Assembly: GCF_014356525.2 (NCBI RefSeq)
Contig: NC_052504.1
Coordinates: forward strand, 57,849,137 to 57,913,136
Source: Nilaparvata lugens
Taxonomy: Eukaryota > Arthropoda > Insecta > Hemiptera > Delphacidae
Length of the DNA stretch: 64,000 nt
Direction of reading: 5' to 3'
In this document: positions 30,301-45,300 of the stretch, piece after piece
Layout of the letters: each line of letters begins with the position of its first letter
How positions within the stretch are numbered: the first letter of the stretch is position 1
Made by a program: the position numbers and the translations under genes
The notes under the pieces: model-generated
The model's database searches: none
What the model was told of the DNA's origin: nothing
The model's input: the letters and a program-made list of their open reading frames with translations, nothing else

Positions 30301-33300
30301 TTTTTATATTACTGTTTTGTGGTTCATCCTGGGTTTGGTTTGTTGGGGTGAAGTTCATGTGTACTGTTTTTCATTATTTATGGCCAGTTTCATTCTATTG
30401 CAGATTGAGGTAGCTTCAGTAAGAGTTGATTCAACTATATTGTTTCGATCTTCCTTTCTGTTTGTGGGAAGTAGTATAGTTGTGTCGTCTGCAAATAGGA
30501 TACACTTTTTGTTTTCTTGTAATTCATCCGGAAGATCATTTATGTATATAAGAAAGAGCAGCGGTCCCAGGATTGACCCTTGTGGTACTCCTCTTTTGAC
30601 TGATCGTGCTGTTGATTTGAAAGTGATTATCTGATTTTGTCTTTGGAAATCCAGCTCTACATATTGTTTTCTATGTTGGAGGTAGTCTTCAATCCACTTG
30701 AGTGCTCTGCCTTGAATTCTCATTTTTATTAGTTTTGTTTTGAGTATGTTCCAATCGAGTACATCAAAAGCCTTCCGGAGATCGACAAACAGTCCTGATG
30801 CATATTTTTTATCCTCCCATATCTTACACACCTCATCACAGAGTTTGGAAATCGCTGTGGCTGTACTATGATTTTTTCGGAATCCATGCTGGCTCGTAGA
30901 CAACAGCCCGTTCGTCTCCAGATATGAAATCAATTGATTGTATGCTGCCCGCTCTATAATCTTGGATACAATGGGAAGGTTTGCTATGGGTCTGTAGTTT
31001 TTTGGATCAGTATGGTCACCTGTTTTGAATTTGGGGTAGATCTTGGCTATTTTTAAGCTATGTGGAAATACTGCTTGTTCAAATGATGAGTTTACTATGT
31101 GCAACAGTGGGTTTCTAATTTCGTCCTCACAGTACCTTAGAATTTTCCCTGTAATTTCGTCATGACCTGAAGAGTTGTTTGGTTTTAGTCTCATAAGAAT
31201 CTTGGTTAATTCTGTGTGAGTAACTGCATCAAAGTGGTCGAATATTTGAGCATTCTCTGTCAATTCCAGATTATTGGGAGTATTATTATGTCCATTCAGT
31301 TCTTTTATTGGCTGCATGAAGCCAGCGTTCAAGATGTCGCCAATTTGATAGGGATCTGTAATTTTTTGATCTCGCACAGTTAGGTAGAGGTTCTCATTTC
31401 TGACATTTTTGGATTTTTTTCTTTCCTCATTTATCGTTCTCCACAAGACTTTGGTTTTATTTTCTGCCTGTTGTATTTTCATTTTCAATTCGAGTTGCTT
31501 TTTGTTTTTTACATCCAGGTCATAAGCTTTTTTCATTGTCAAATGTTGTTCCTTGTCTTCCATACGGCCTGTGAGCATATACTTATCATATGCTTGCATT
31601 GTAGCATCTTTTAGTTTTGTGGTTTCTTCATCCCAAAAAAATTTGTTTTTTGGTATGTTAATCTTCTTGGATTCTCTTGGCATGGTTTCATCTATGCTTA
31701 ATCGCATTATTCTTTGAAATGTTTTGTATTTGTCTTCCACTGAATGAGTCGTAGTTACTGGTTTCCAATTTACAAGGCCTAGTTGCTGTTTTAGTTTGTT
31801 TAAATTTGCTTTTGAATAATTTCTGGCATACTTATAAGTGGCTGTTTGATGTTCGACTTTATATTTTATGTCACATAGTATTGAGTGATGATCTGAAATT
31901 AAATTTGGGTATGCTATTGCTTTTACTTTTTTAATAGGTATATTAAGGTAGCACCCATCTATACTTGTGGCTGTTGTCTGGGTTTTTCTAGTAACCGGTA
32001 TGTCATATATGTAGCAGCCGTGCTGTTTTAGCAAGTTGTTTAAATCTTTATAGGTTTGTTTATCTGTTTTCAGTATGTCTATATTTGTATCTCCTAGTAG
32101 TACTATGTGGCATTTCTTTCCTGAGTATTTTTGCAGTACACATTCCAACCTATTCAAGTATTCCACCTCTGTTCTAGGATCAGGTGATCTATAGGAACCT
32201 ACTAATATCAGATTCTGTTTCTTGAGTTGGACTTCGGCTGCTATCGTCTCAAAGATCCTCTCTGTTGGCTTCTGAAGTCCATCGAACACGATCTCTTTTA
32301 TTTCTGTGGTTAAGGTGTCTTTTTTGTACAGTGCTATGCCTCCCCACATATATACAGTTCGACAGAATTTGGTAACGAGTGTGTAGCCAGGAATATGTGT
32401 GCTCAATAGCTCATCTAGTTGTAGGCCGTGTTCCGAGAGTATGAGAATGTCCGGAGTGTGAAGACTTATTTCCATCAATAGTCTGTCAATCTTATTTTGT
32501 AGGCCTCTCTGAATATTAAGATGATAGATTTTCAGTGTATCTGTTTTTTTGTGTCTATTCTGTTGTATGTCCTGATTTGTTTGCTCCTGATCCGTAGTGC
32601 CGGCTGTGATGTGTTGACCTGGATGTGTTGTAGTTTTCTGTTTGTCTAGTTTGGATGAGGGGGTGAGGCTGTCTCGTAGTTTGGGTGCCGTGTGCCGCCC
32701 TCCGCCACCTCTCCAGCATCAAGTGCGCCCATCAATCTTTTGGCCAGAATCGTAGATCCTTCTATGTTAAGGTGAACTCCATCCCAATTTAGGTGATTTT
32801 TAGTGAGGTGCTGAGTGTTGTCTATATAAGTAGCGTTCAGCTGCCAGCACATAAATTTCAGTGCCTTGTTGGTTTCCTGTATAAAGTAAAGCTGAAAGTA
32901 AGGAGAAATTATTGCTTTTGTGGAATAAAGTGTTTTTACTTCAAAACATTTCTATTTAATAAAATACAAATGTCTTTAATCTGGAATAGATAGTATTTTA
33001 CCCAATAAAAAATCTATACAGTAACAATAGTTAGAGAGCATACATTGATAAGCTAGTAGAAACTACTTTGATTCTAGGAAGAATCAATCTACATGTTATG
33101 ACGTCATTAATTAGTTGTGGGGCCTGAATTAATAGTAGGTATTGGTGATGCCCACTCGGCTGGGTCTGCTGATGTCCTGATGCTGTAAAAGAGGGCTGTG
33201 ATAATCATTACTGGCAGCGACCGTCTTGCCTACTGCAAGCTCATCTTTGCTCGCCTTGTTTTACTGACGGTCATCAGAAATCAAATGGAATTTATTCACT

Positions 33301-36300
33301 CAAAATTCATACAAAATATTCACAGAAGAATAAAGCGGCAAGTTACAAGTGAACCATTGCATCCTCCCGTGTTTGGTTTATGTTAAGAGGATATATTATA
33401 TTCTGGCTGCCCGTAGTAACATTCACTACCACAACACCAGGCACCGTGAGTTGTTGGATGTCCCGTCCCCAGGAGACGCCTCCACCGATCACAGGCCATT
33501 CATAGGATATCTGCCCTGAAATTCTTGAACAAGCTGCCTCCTGGTGTGAAGCAGTTGAATGAGGCCGCCTCCAAGAGAGCCGTCAGGAAGCTTCTGTGTG
33601 ACAAGGCATATTACAGTGTAAATTAATTTATGAGTGGTTATTTGAATTTTTACTAAAAACGGTCACTGGATCGCTCCCATCCGAATGGTGGTTTGTCGAT
33701 TTACGTGTATTGAGTTTTATGACGCCATCGATCCCACAAGTGTGGGTAATGAAGCAGAAGGTATTATAGGAACAATATGAGTGGAAATAACAGTATGCCA
33801 AGCTAACATGTTCAAAGTAAATACTAAACTGAACTGAACAGTAAGAGAGAAATAGATAACGTTAGAAAATTATTGGCATATTTTTAGATATGACACGTGC
33901 ATTTGATAGTGTGTTTCATAATGTTCTTTTGCATGCATTAGAGGAATTGGGAGTACATGGTAAGGAGAGGAAGTGGTTCTTATCTTATTTGATTGGCAGA
34001 CAGCAATTTGTTGAAATAGAGCATACTGAGGAGAAAAATAATCATATTTACAAATACAGTTATCGCTCTAACCTAAGAAGTTTAAAGTATAGTGTCCCTC
34101 AAGGGTCCATTTTGGGTCCCTTACTATTTCTATTCTACATCAAGGGTCTGTCTGATGTGGTTCGAGCAAATGTCTCTGTGTGTCTCTATGCAGATGATGC
34201 TAACATCATATTTTCAGGAAAATCGATTGAGGATGTAGAACTCTCATCTGCTGTAGGCCTGTCCTCTATTAATGAATACCTGAATAGCCGAAATCTTTTG
34301 CTGAATTCAAGTAAGTCTATTGTAGTCCCCTTTTCAACAAGGCAGAACAGGAGTGAATTGTGTCCAAGCATAGCTACGCTATTTAGAGCGTTTTTCCAAC
34401 TTTGGAACGATATAACTTAATGCTCTTTATGTCGAAAAATGAGTTCTCCAGCGCCCTCCAAAGAAAACCCTTTGATTTCTGGTGCATTTTCCATACGCAT
34501 GAGGTAACAAGCTAGAACTGTAAAATCCAATATGGCGGTCAAAAATCTGATTTCAAGAGTTTGAAGTTATATTCACCATAGTAGAAGTAGTTGGAATTAG
34601 ATAAATCTTTCGGATATTGTAGTATGATTATTTTGGAGCTTCCAGATGGCTGAATTGATCCGATATCCTCGACATTATTAGAATTACAGACGATTTTTTG
34701 AAAATCTACATATTTTTGCCGTAATCTTGCTTTTTCATGATAACAAACATTTTTGAGATTGCCATCATGGATAATCTCTTTCTACACATCATTACAAAGA
34801 GATTGATACCATTCCCAAGTCTGTACCTTCAAGGAGTCATGAGTTACGCGGTTTTCTAATTGTTGGGATTGGCATTTGGTGGAAATAGCGTGTTTTCCGC
34901 TGCAAACAGTACTTTGCTCTCTTTGTCCGATGACGCTCCAGCCGTGGAATATGGACTTACATCCTCCAACCAGATGTCATCTTAAAGCTTTGAAAATATT
35001 CTAAAGCACTGTACCTATAACATTAGTGTATGTCTACTGCAAATACATTTACAGGGTGGAAAGTGAAATATTGTCCCCGAAAAATTTAGGATTTTTCAAG
35101 TTTTTAAAGTTGAATAAATCATGAAAACAGTGGTCGAAATGAGACATTCCTCTCGAACATCATAATTTGGTTAATTCTAAACACTTTGGTGATAAAACCA
35201 ATCCGATATATCTCACAATAACTTGATGGCAAGCTATATAAAAATTTCTGTCAATAATGACCGCCACCTTGAATTTTTGAATGATGTCGAATATTTTCGT
35301 TGTTTCCATCATCAATATTCTTATTTGGCTTGTTGTAACGAAGAGATTGAGACCATTTGCAAGTCTCTATCTTGAATTAGTAATGAAAAATCGATTTTAT
35401 AGTTCTAGCTTGATACATCATGCAGGATATTCTTTGGAGGGCGCTGGAGAACTCATTTTTTGACGTATAGAAATTAGACGTATAGACAGCGCATCAAGAT
35501 AGATCGTTCCATAGTTTAGAAAACGCTCTGAATTTCATAGATTAAAAATTTCTCTGTATCTTTTGCACAAAAAAAGTTATAATAGAATGAAATTTTAAAA
35601 AAATTTAGAAAAACGTTTTTTGGGCTTTTGAAGGTTATAACTAAAAAATATGCGTTTTAGAGGAAAATTTCTCTGTATCTCTTGCACAAAAAAAGTTATA
35701 ATGGAATGAAATTTTAAAAAAATCAGAAAAAGTTTTTTGTGCTTTTAAAGGTTAAAACTCAAAAATATGCGTTTTAGAGGAAAATTTTATGAAACATAAA
35801 TTGTAGAGGAAGATTTTAAAAATATTTTCTTCCAAAAAAACGGTTGAATATCTTGAACGGTTATTGAAATACAAGCGATATAGCAAAACCCTGAATATTT
35901 TGATGGCCATCTTGTTTCCGAGGTGTTTGCCTGTGATTTCGACTTATCATCATCATGATCCTTATTATGCTAGACCTAACGAAGAAATTGAGACGTCTTC
36001 CACGGCTGTTACCCAAAAATGACCACGGGGTGCCTTATTCATGACATTTGCGCACGGACTATTAAATTTCATTGTTTAAAAAGTAGTATATGATGTCCCA
36101 TAAAGAACACATAATTTGAGTTGTTAATTAAATCATAATTTACTTGAAATTCTATTTTTTTACAACTAACAATTGAAAGTCCTCAATATAACCACAGGAA
36201 AAACACTTTCCATTACAATAAAAAATATTGTAAAATTTCAAGTAAGGTGAATTTGAGACAGGTCATCCTTTAAAAATTCCTGGACATCATAAAAAGCCCT

Positions 36301-39300
36301 GGCTCTCAAAAAACCGTTATAGCCGGTTAACTGGTAAACTGATACAGCCTATCCCCGAAATAATAATATTATTTTTTGACTCTCTAATCTTACTTTATAT
36401 CCAACTAGCCGTCAGTGGTTTAACAATTCAAATGTTTTTATTGGATTTAAAACATTTATTGGATTTGCATTTTTTTGGGATCCTCTATATTCAAGACTTT
36501 CATCGGAAGTATTATATAGGTGCATCAAACATTTATAATTTTTTCAAGATACCGGTAAATTATTATCCAATAATGAAGTGAAGTGATCCATGGGGGCTTT
36601 ATAAAAGTAGGAATCTTAACTTCATGTTAACAATGATTGCATATTGTGAAGAACAAAGCTTACTTTACATTGTTATCATTCTTTCTATAAAATTAAAATG
36701 CAAACATATTGTCTATAGTAATGTAAATATACCGCTTTCTACAATCAAAATCTACAGAGATAATAAAGCACAGTTTTTTTACCTATTGTTATTTCAATCT
36801 TTTTACCATATTGTAGGCTAGTTGGTTGATTTCTAACCTTACAACTAGTCAGCAATGTGATACATTACTTGAGTGGTCGTAGATGAAATAGTGTATGCAA
36901 CAGTTTTGTATGGTATTTGAAGCACTCGTGAGATGTCTAAGACACGCGTTCGCTCGCTACGCTTGCTCACTTGTGTCTTAACTTTACATCTAACTCGTGC
37001 GTTAAAGACAGTTATTATAAAACCGTTGTATAAACTACTATTTAGGTAGACGTACCTATTTTATTTTAGTGCTATAAAATACTGCTAGTATTTTAGGTAA
37101 GAAAAGTTACCCACTAGTTTGAAAACTAGACAGCAATAAGTCATATTTATTTTTAAAAGTACTAATGATGAATGTTGCGTGTGTTTTGCAGCAGTAAAGC
37201 GTTTGATGCGTGAGGCTCTGGAGCTGAGATCGGCGACAGATGAGTACTGCGCTCGGCCGCTCGACGACAACCTGTTCGAGTGGCACTTCACGGTGCGCGG
37301 TGCCCCCCACACCGACTTCCAGGCGGGCATCTATCACGGCCGCATCCTCCTGCCACCCGACTACCCCATGAAGCCACCCAACATCATATTACTCACCGTC
37401 AGTAATCGTTTATCTGAACACTGGGTAGACGAAGCCGCCATCTCTGTCCCCTTATCGAAAGCTCTTCTATACTTTGCATTGAAGAAGCTATGATTTTGTA
37501 ACATTTTTTTAATATTAATTTGATTGTATGGTAAGAGATGTTGTGATATTTCTCTATAATAATTGAAAGAATATGACGTTGATGTTGTCAATACTACTAT
37601 ATTTGTTCAGCTGACTTTAGTTCAGCTGAAGATGTGGCAGGTGTTGCCATGAAACCTAGTTCTGTAATTTAAATTGATACTGAACAAATATAGTAATATT
37701 GACAACATCAACGTCTTATTCTTTCAACTATTCTATTCAAAGAATACAATTATGGGGGTTTGTTCTGCTCCAAATTGTTCCAATAAGGATGCTAAGGGAT
37801 TTTGAACGTTCCTTTTTCAAGCTCATAACAGTAGAAAATAAATTTGGCTACAAAATTGTTTTCTTAATATTTAAAAGTATTTGGTTTTAAAACCATCTCT
37901 TCTGTGTCTATTATCATCTGAGTGGATGAGGATTACTAACTTGTTAATTGTTGCTCAACACAGTAGTGTTTTGTTTGAAGCATCCTTAAGATACTGGTGT
38001 GAATTTCAATTTTTCTTTTTCAGTCGGGGAACGTAATGTCGGCTGCGTGTACCTGGTTTTTATAGAGCTTTAGGTTTACCATTGTTCTCGATTCAATTAC
38101 TGATCAAAAGACATAAGGTTCAAAAATATAACGTCATGTGAAGAACCAAACAACCTATGAATGTCACTGATTATTGATTATTTACTAGACAATAAATAAA
38201 TACTTATTAATACTTAATAGGGCCTCACGTACCTGGGACCATATTACAAACTTATGTACAGTCGCATAGGTAAATATGACGGGTACATGTATACATTGCA
38301 CATTTAGGTATTTGATACTTGATAGTCATAAAATAACGAGATCTTCCAACGATTATTTGTCTCTCTATGATCAAAGTTGAAGTAATGAATAATTCGTGGT
38401 TATAATTTTGATGTGTGGTTATGTTTGTGTTTGGGTTATTATTAAATATTAAATAAATTTTTATTTTAAGTTAGTTAGTTCAAGTAGTTGAAGTCATGGA
38501 TGTGAAATCTAATTGGACTGTAAAACAACTAAAATACTAATTAAATTCATGAGTATGAATTTGTAGGTATTATGTTTTTTCTCCGACAAAACATCTATGA
38601 TCATTCACGGTGATCAACACGATGTGAATCCAGTCCAAATATGTGTGATAATACATGTCGAACGTTGGACTCAATTTAAAAGTTGTGTTATTCACTAATG
38701 TACTGATCCGAAATTTGTATACCAATGGATAGCAAATATTACAAAGTTTTTTCCTAGACCCCTTTAATAAGACTAGGCAGCCAGAAGCCGGGCGGGCATT
38801 GTATTTAGAGTGGGGCAGCCATGTTTTGGTGCTTGTCCTGATCCCGGTGACAGAGTGAGCGTCCGTTCGCCTGGCTAACTGCGAGACCTGGCAGCCCGGC
38901 TGGTTGCGCTTCCTGGCGTCCTGATAGGAAACATGGAACATAGACGATTATAGTGAAACAACTTTGGAATTTCCACTTTCAGAGATAGCTAGTTTCAGGT
39001 ATGGAGATAATTTATTTCGGATAAGTATATTGGAAAAGATGGGTCCAACATCTAGAATAACTTTGTATTATGTAGTCATAAAAGGTAGCTTTAAGCTTGA
39101 GAGTGTTGAAAATAATGCATATATTTGAATGGGTCCTTCGCCGCTCCACCATGTTTTGACTGTGTAATGTGACACATGATACAATTTAGCAAGTTTTGAG
39201 ATAATTTATTGAAAAATTACCGGATAATCTAAATTCTAGTAGGTAGGTAGTACCAAAACTTTGAAAAAATATTAAGTTCAATATATTATTTTTAAAATCC

Positions 39301-42300
39301 TATAGTATTAATAAATTTTGAAGTAACAGCTATGCCTGACACTTCATTTGTAATATACATTAACATACTTTATTAATCGTTGTATGTTCTACTTTCAAGA
39401 ACAAATGGTGATTTTTATTTATTTCATTTCACAATATTATTATTATTATTAATATAGGGGGACCGAGCTTCACTCTGGAGTGTGAAAGCATAGAAAATTT
39501 GTAACGAAAGATTAAATTTATAGTTTATATATTTTTTTCAGTCGTACAATTATTCTTACAGTTATTTGAGGAGGCACAACAGGCTTATGCCCAAAACTGT
39601 CCCTTTTCAAATTATACTACATTCCAAATCAAAATCCAGGTTAAGCTACTATCACTCATCAAAATAACAACTTATTCACACTTCAAAAAACAAACACATC
39701 ATCAATATATTACAAATAGATATACTATGAATTCGATTTAGAATGATATACTATGTGTGCTACAATATTTGTTAATATACTATGTACTATTCTACACTAA
39801 CAGCATCCAGTTACTATTTTGGACTTTCTGAAGTAAACATGTTTTCTAAAAAAAGAGAAATAAACGAAAATAAGTTTTTCTTTCTGGATTATTATTCTCG
39901 TGAGATCAGCTGAGGACTAATCCACACATGCACTCGCTCACTCACTTCCATTACGGTATCGACATACGAAAAAATTTCCAGCTGTTTCTCCAAGGACGTA
40001 TTTATCCTTTAAATGTCCTTCAGTGAGTTATCCCAGGGTTGAGACCTCGTGCAATCGAATTTCCATATCATAAACCTACTTTGTTCCAAACTTCGTGGGA
40101 ATCGTTAGAGCCGTTTTCGAGATCCAGTCACATACAGATATATAAACATCTAAACATATAAACAGAAACTGCTCGTTCAATAGTATAGGATATTATTGGG
40201 TATAGTTGTCTGCTTGTATTGTTGTTACACTTGATGTCTTTCCATTTTGCAGCCGAACGGTCGCTTCGAAACCAACAAGAAGATCTGCCTGAGCATTTCC
40301 GGCCACCACCCGGAGACGTGGCAGCCATCTTGGTCGATCAGGACGGCCATGTTAGCTCTGATTGCGTTCATGCCGACCCCGGGTAATGGCACCATCGGAT
40401 CACTGGATTACACTGCCGACGAGAGGAAGCAGCTAGCACGCAAGTGAGTACGCCTACTTTGGTGTTCTAAAATGTTTTCACTTCTTTTTGATCTAGATTC
40501 ACTGACTGACTTTTTGCTTCAAATGGACTGATTGGACTGAATGTACTGATTTTAGCTTTATGCTAATGGCTAATATTTATTTATTTTATTTATTCATTTA
40601 TTTGTTTATTTATTCATGCATTCATTTATTTTTTATCTATACATACATTCATAGATTAAATATCATTTTCAACTCATCATGAATAATTGGAAAAGGATCA
40701 ACAGGCTTAAAGCCCAAAACTGCTCATTTCCCAAGCTTTGATAGAACTAGTCCAAAAAAGTTATGTAAGTAATTGAATGAGTGCGAGTGTAATATTGATG
40801 GAATTATATTTTATATTAGCCTACGAATTTATAATTATAAATTGTTATTAGTTTGAGTGATTATGGATTAAAAATTGGACTGATATTTACAAGTGGAAAC
40901 ATATCCTTCTTCGCAATATGTTATTCATCAAATTTCGCGAGAGAGGCAGAATTGAAGTTATCCTGTTTAGTCCAGTCATTATATACATTGGTGCTTGCAT
41001 TTTATATTGTAGTTCTGATTTTCTAATATATCCAAAACCAAGTCCACCACCAATTTTTTTTTTCATCCAAAATTTCCCTGTGATACAGGATGACCCAAAA
41101 ACCCAGTATTTTGGTTAATTTCCAGTTTTTCAGCTATTTCCGCCAAATCCAGAAATCCGACAGAAAAGTTTTCTTCTGCTTTTCTTCAGATTATAAAATT
41201 CCTAATAAAAAGAGACCATTCGGAAGTCTCTGTCTTCAATGAATACTGAGAACTGAGATAAAATTTTTCAAAAATGATTACAATTTTAAGAAAAAATCTA
41301 TTTTGATGAAGATTAGCTTTTTATTTTCAATTGTTACAATTCAAATCTTCAATTCAAAATCCCTCTGGGTGTAATTTTGTGCTCTACATTCTGACACCAG
41401 GTATAGAACGCTCTATCTCATATAGATTTCCAGATACATCTGACAACAATGATCTTTCTATTTTGGAAAACACCTAATAATATTTGAAATAAACATCCAC
41501 ACTCGGATAATGGAGTACATAAATTAATGTATATGCAAGTATGATCTGCCCAGAATATCTTCAATTACCATAAATGAATATTCAATGTGTTCGTCTAGCC
41601 AATTCTGAAACGAATAAAAATTATGAAATGTTATTGGATCAATTTTTCAAAACATGTATTGAACATAAACAACTACCTATGTATTTAGTTATTGATTTAT
41701 TTTAGTTAAGTTTTAATTATATCCTGAAACATCCAATACAATGGACAGAGGATGGGTCAACCTTTAAAGGTTAAAAACATAATAAAATGAATAATTGAGA
41801 TAAGCAATTACACAGCAAGTCGAGTAGAGTAGATCCGCTATCACTTCACACCTAAACGAAAACGCACTCTATCTTATTATATGGTTAAGCAGCTCTATTA
41901 TAAAACTCATCCATAGTATGAAACGGTCTAATTACCAGCCAATCTTGATATTATTTTGAAATGTTCAATCTCTTCCATATCTTCAAGATTATTTGGCAGA
42001 GAATTGTATATTTTTGACCCGCTAAACTGAGGTGATTTCTCTAAGAGAGTGGTTCTGTGTATAACAGTCGATAACATTATTAGAGAGTTATAATTATGTG
42101 TAAGTCTCCATACCGGCTAAAGGCGTTTATATTTTTCTTAGTAACCTATATACACATATCTCAAGTATGTATAGAGAGGTCAAGGTGAGAAGATTTCCTC
42201 TGTTAAAAAGCTCACGACAGCTATATCTTGGGGGCTTATTGAAGATAATCCTGATAATCTCTTTTGGACTTTGAACCTTTGAAGACCTTTTCAGCTGCAG

Positions 42301-45300
42301 ATGAGTTCCCCCAGACAATTATACTTTAATACTGGGAAAAAATATCCATAGTATACACTTAGCGGTGGGACCTTCCCGAAAGGGACTCACCACCAACAAA
42401 AGCCATACGAATTTACTTTTTAGCAGTGACTTGAAACATATTGTTCCTCCAAGCACCCGCAGTATGAACCAGGCAGTGCTCAGCGTTTTACATAGTCTAT
42501 CAGTATGCTCCACCCATTTCAAGTTTCTGTCGAGCAGCACACCCAGCAACTCCACACAACCCACATCTTCCATCTGTAACTGATTGCGATTTAGGTTAAT
42601 GTAACTTTGTGTGGACTGCATCGATTTGGATGACATCAATGTTGTTTTGTTGAGATTCATTGACAGCCCATCAACAAGCCTCTATATTTGTCGATTCGTT
42701 TGGAATTTTTTGAGAAATAAATAAAATATTGGTATCTGAGATCATGAATGAAGTATCATCCGCATATTGAAAAAACTGATCTATTTAAGAAAGCTGATAA
42801 ATCATTCACATATTATAAATAACGTTGGGCCCAAAATTGAACCCTGAGGAATACCAGAAATTATTATAGAAGCCCACTTCGACTTGAAAATGTTCTGTCC
42901 CAAAGAAACTTGTGTGTATAGCCGCCTTTCATTCAGGTAAGACTTAAACCATGCCAAAGATGTGTCCCAGATACCATAATTTTTCATTTTTTTTCAATAA
43001 GATTATCAGTTTCACGCAATCAATGGTCTTTGATAAATCAAAAAATTGGGCCACACACTGATTTTGAGGAGTCAAACCAAAGCCACTCAGCCCTTTGGTA
43101 AAGCCAAATTGTGTCTTGCTTAATATTCCATTTCTCAGCATGAAGTGTAAAATTTGCTCATTTGCTGCCTTCTCAAAAAGTTCAGAGAATGCTGATATGA
43201 TTGATATTGGCCTATAGTTGCTGAAGTTTATCCTTTCACCTTTTTGAAAACCGGCTTGATAAGGGTTAACTTTGATTTCTTAGGGAATACTCCTTGAGAG
43301 AAGGATTGATTTAGAATAATAGAATTATTCTATTTAGAGGATCCGTCATAATATCAACCAAAAACTTGAATACTTCAACAGGAATATCATCCCAGCCGGC
43401 CGAATTTTTGTTTTTAAGGACGTTATCAGCTTTTCCACTCTATGAGGAGTTGTCATTGAGGAACTGAACTTCGAGTGAAGACAGTCAATATTAATGGTGA
43501 CCAATATGGAGTTGCTAACCCGACTGTAGCTAGAGGGTATATTGATGAAGAAATTGTTGCATTGTTAGTTTTGTCAGAGGCTGTAATAAAAGGGAGATTG
43601 TTAGATTCCTTTTCATTTCTATCAAGTTCTGACTTCACCAAATCCCTCAAGATAGCTCAAGATAGCTTCATCTTTGTTAGCCTCCACAACTAACTGTTCA
43701 TTATACCTTCTTTTGGCTGAAGCAATTACTTGTTTGAAAATCCTGTTGTAGTTTCTATAATAGTTCTTGAAATCTGGGTCCTAACTAGTCAAGTACACTT
43801 CATGCAGCACCGTTTTTCTTCTGCTGGATACAACTGTACTCGCAGTGATCCAGTCTTTCTTCTTGCTCACCCGAATTGATGAGGTTTTAAACACCTCATA
43901 GAAATGGAGAAAAAAGTCTCCAAAGAATGAATAACAATTTACTTCAACAGAGAATGATTTGTCGAAACCCCAACAGACATCGCCAATCCTCTTTCTAAAT
44001 TCTTTCATTTTCGTCAATGAAAAGTTCTTCTTTCTAATCATTTCAAGCTTTGGGCCTCCTATTTCATTACTATTGATAGTTGGTAGTAGCAGCCTTAAAT
44101 GATCTGAAGCTCCCAAGCTGAATACAAATTCCTGTGAACCACCTCTATCAGAAACTCTAGAAAATACATTATCTATGCAGGTTTAAGACTCAGATGTAAC
44201 TCGGGTAGGTATATGAAAACCAGGACGCATTCCATTAGACTTGAAAGTTTCTATAAGAGCTCTGGAGGCACTGAATTTACAAGAGAGTTGATATTAAAAT
44301 CGTCAGCGGAAACTATGTTATTGTATCTTTTCTTCCCTATACCAATCGTTTGGAGAAGTGAATCCAGGATTGTCAGGAACTCTCCCTCATTCTCATGTTT
44401 GGGTATTCTTTATACTGAAATAGTAAGTAGCTTACAACTTTGAATCTTTAAAAAGATGCCTCGAAAACTTTTCCCTTACAGAAAACATTAAGGTCATCCC
44501 TGATTTTATACTCAATACCTTTGGCAATTAAATTAGCTGAACCACCGCTATCGGCTGCTTCTTTTCCATAAAAATCAGCACAATTAGCCCTGAATAGATT
44601 TTCAATGCTAGTTTTTCTCAACTAATGTTCGTTTTAACATATAAAAGGGATGTACAGTGTAAATTGTTGAAGGAAAATTTGAAGGCTCTCCCGATTTCTT
44701 ACAAAACTCTGTATATTGAAGTGCAGCAAGTTTGGGTGATTGTTAATAATGAGCTCGGTCTGGGAACACAAAATTGTTCCAGTTCCAGTGGTAAATTGTT
44801 CAATCACGTGACTGGTGCAAAATGTTCCCATGGGACGCCATTTCAAAATCTTTGGTTCAAGCTTTTGGTGCGCACTTATGAAGTTGATTTACTCTAAAAT
44901 GTGTCATTTACTAGCTGCGTAAATGAACAAAGGCTGCTTTACAAACATACCGCCTAGAAAAGTGTGCATTTCTTTCACTCCATTACTCTAAAATTTTCTA
45001 TAGAGAAAAAATAATTTAACAAATGGTTATCAGACATTATTTTGTTGGTTATGTAATCTATGGCTATCTTAGACCATTTCTATACTGGTCTAAGATGGCT
45101 ATGCTATGGTAAACAAACAAGGTATCAGCGCATGCGCAGAGAAGCAAGCAGACTACAATTCAATCGACCAATGAGAGCTCTTCTATTTTAAACTGTCACA
45201 ATTTACCAGGCTTCGACTGTGGGGCAGGAACTTGGTACTGGAACTGGTTTCTGGTACAGAATCTGTCAAAACTCCTCCCATGCGACGCGGAACTTTTTAC

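Larger units (their letters stand above)
29571..32885 (-). mobile_element. 5'-truncated non-LTR retrotransposon, antisense in UBE2J1 intron 1
   Basis: On the - strand it starts inside ORF1 (about 32885), runs through a nearly intact ORF2 and ends near 29571 in a TAAAGTAAG-type tail. It lies antisense to UBE2J1. Antisense orientation is the one usually tolerated in introns because it avoids sense poly(A) signals. Confidence 0.8.

Noticed and set aside
38570..38941. 123-aa - strand frame in a GC-rich patch
   Set aside because: No recognisable domain; could be a repeat; insufficient evidence for a gene.
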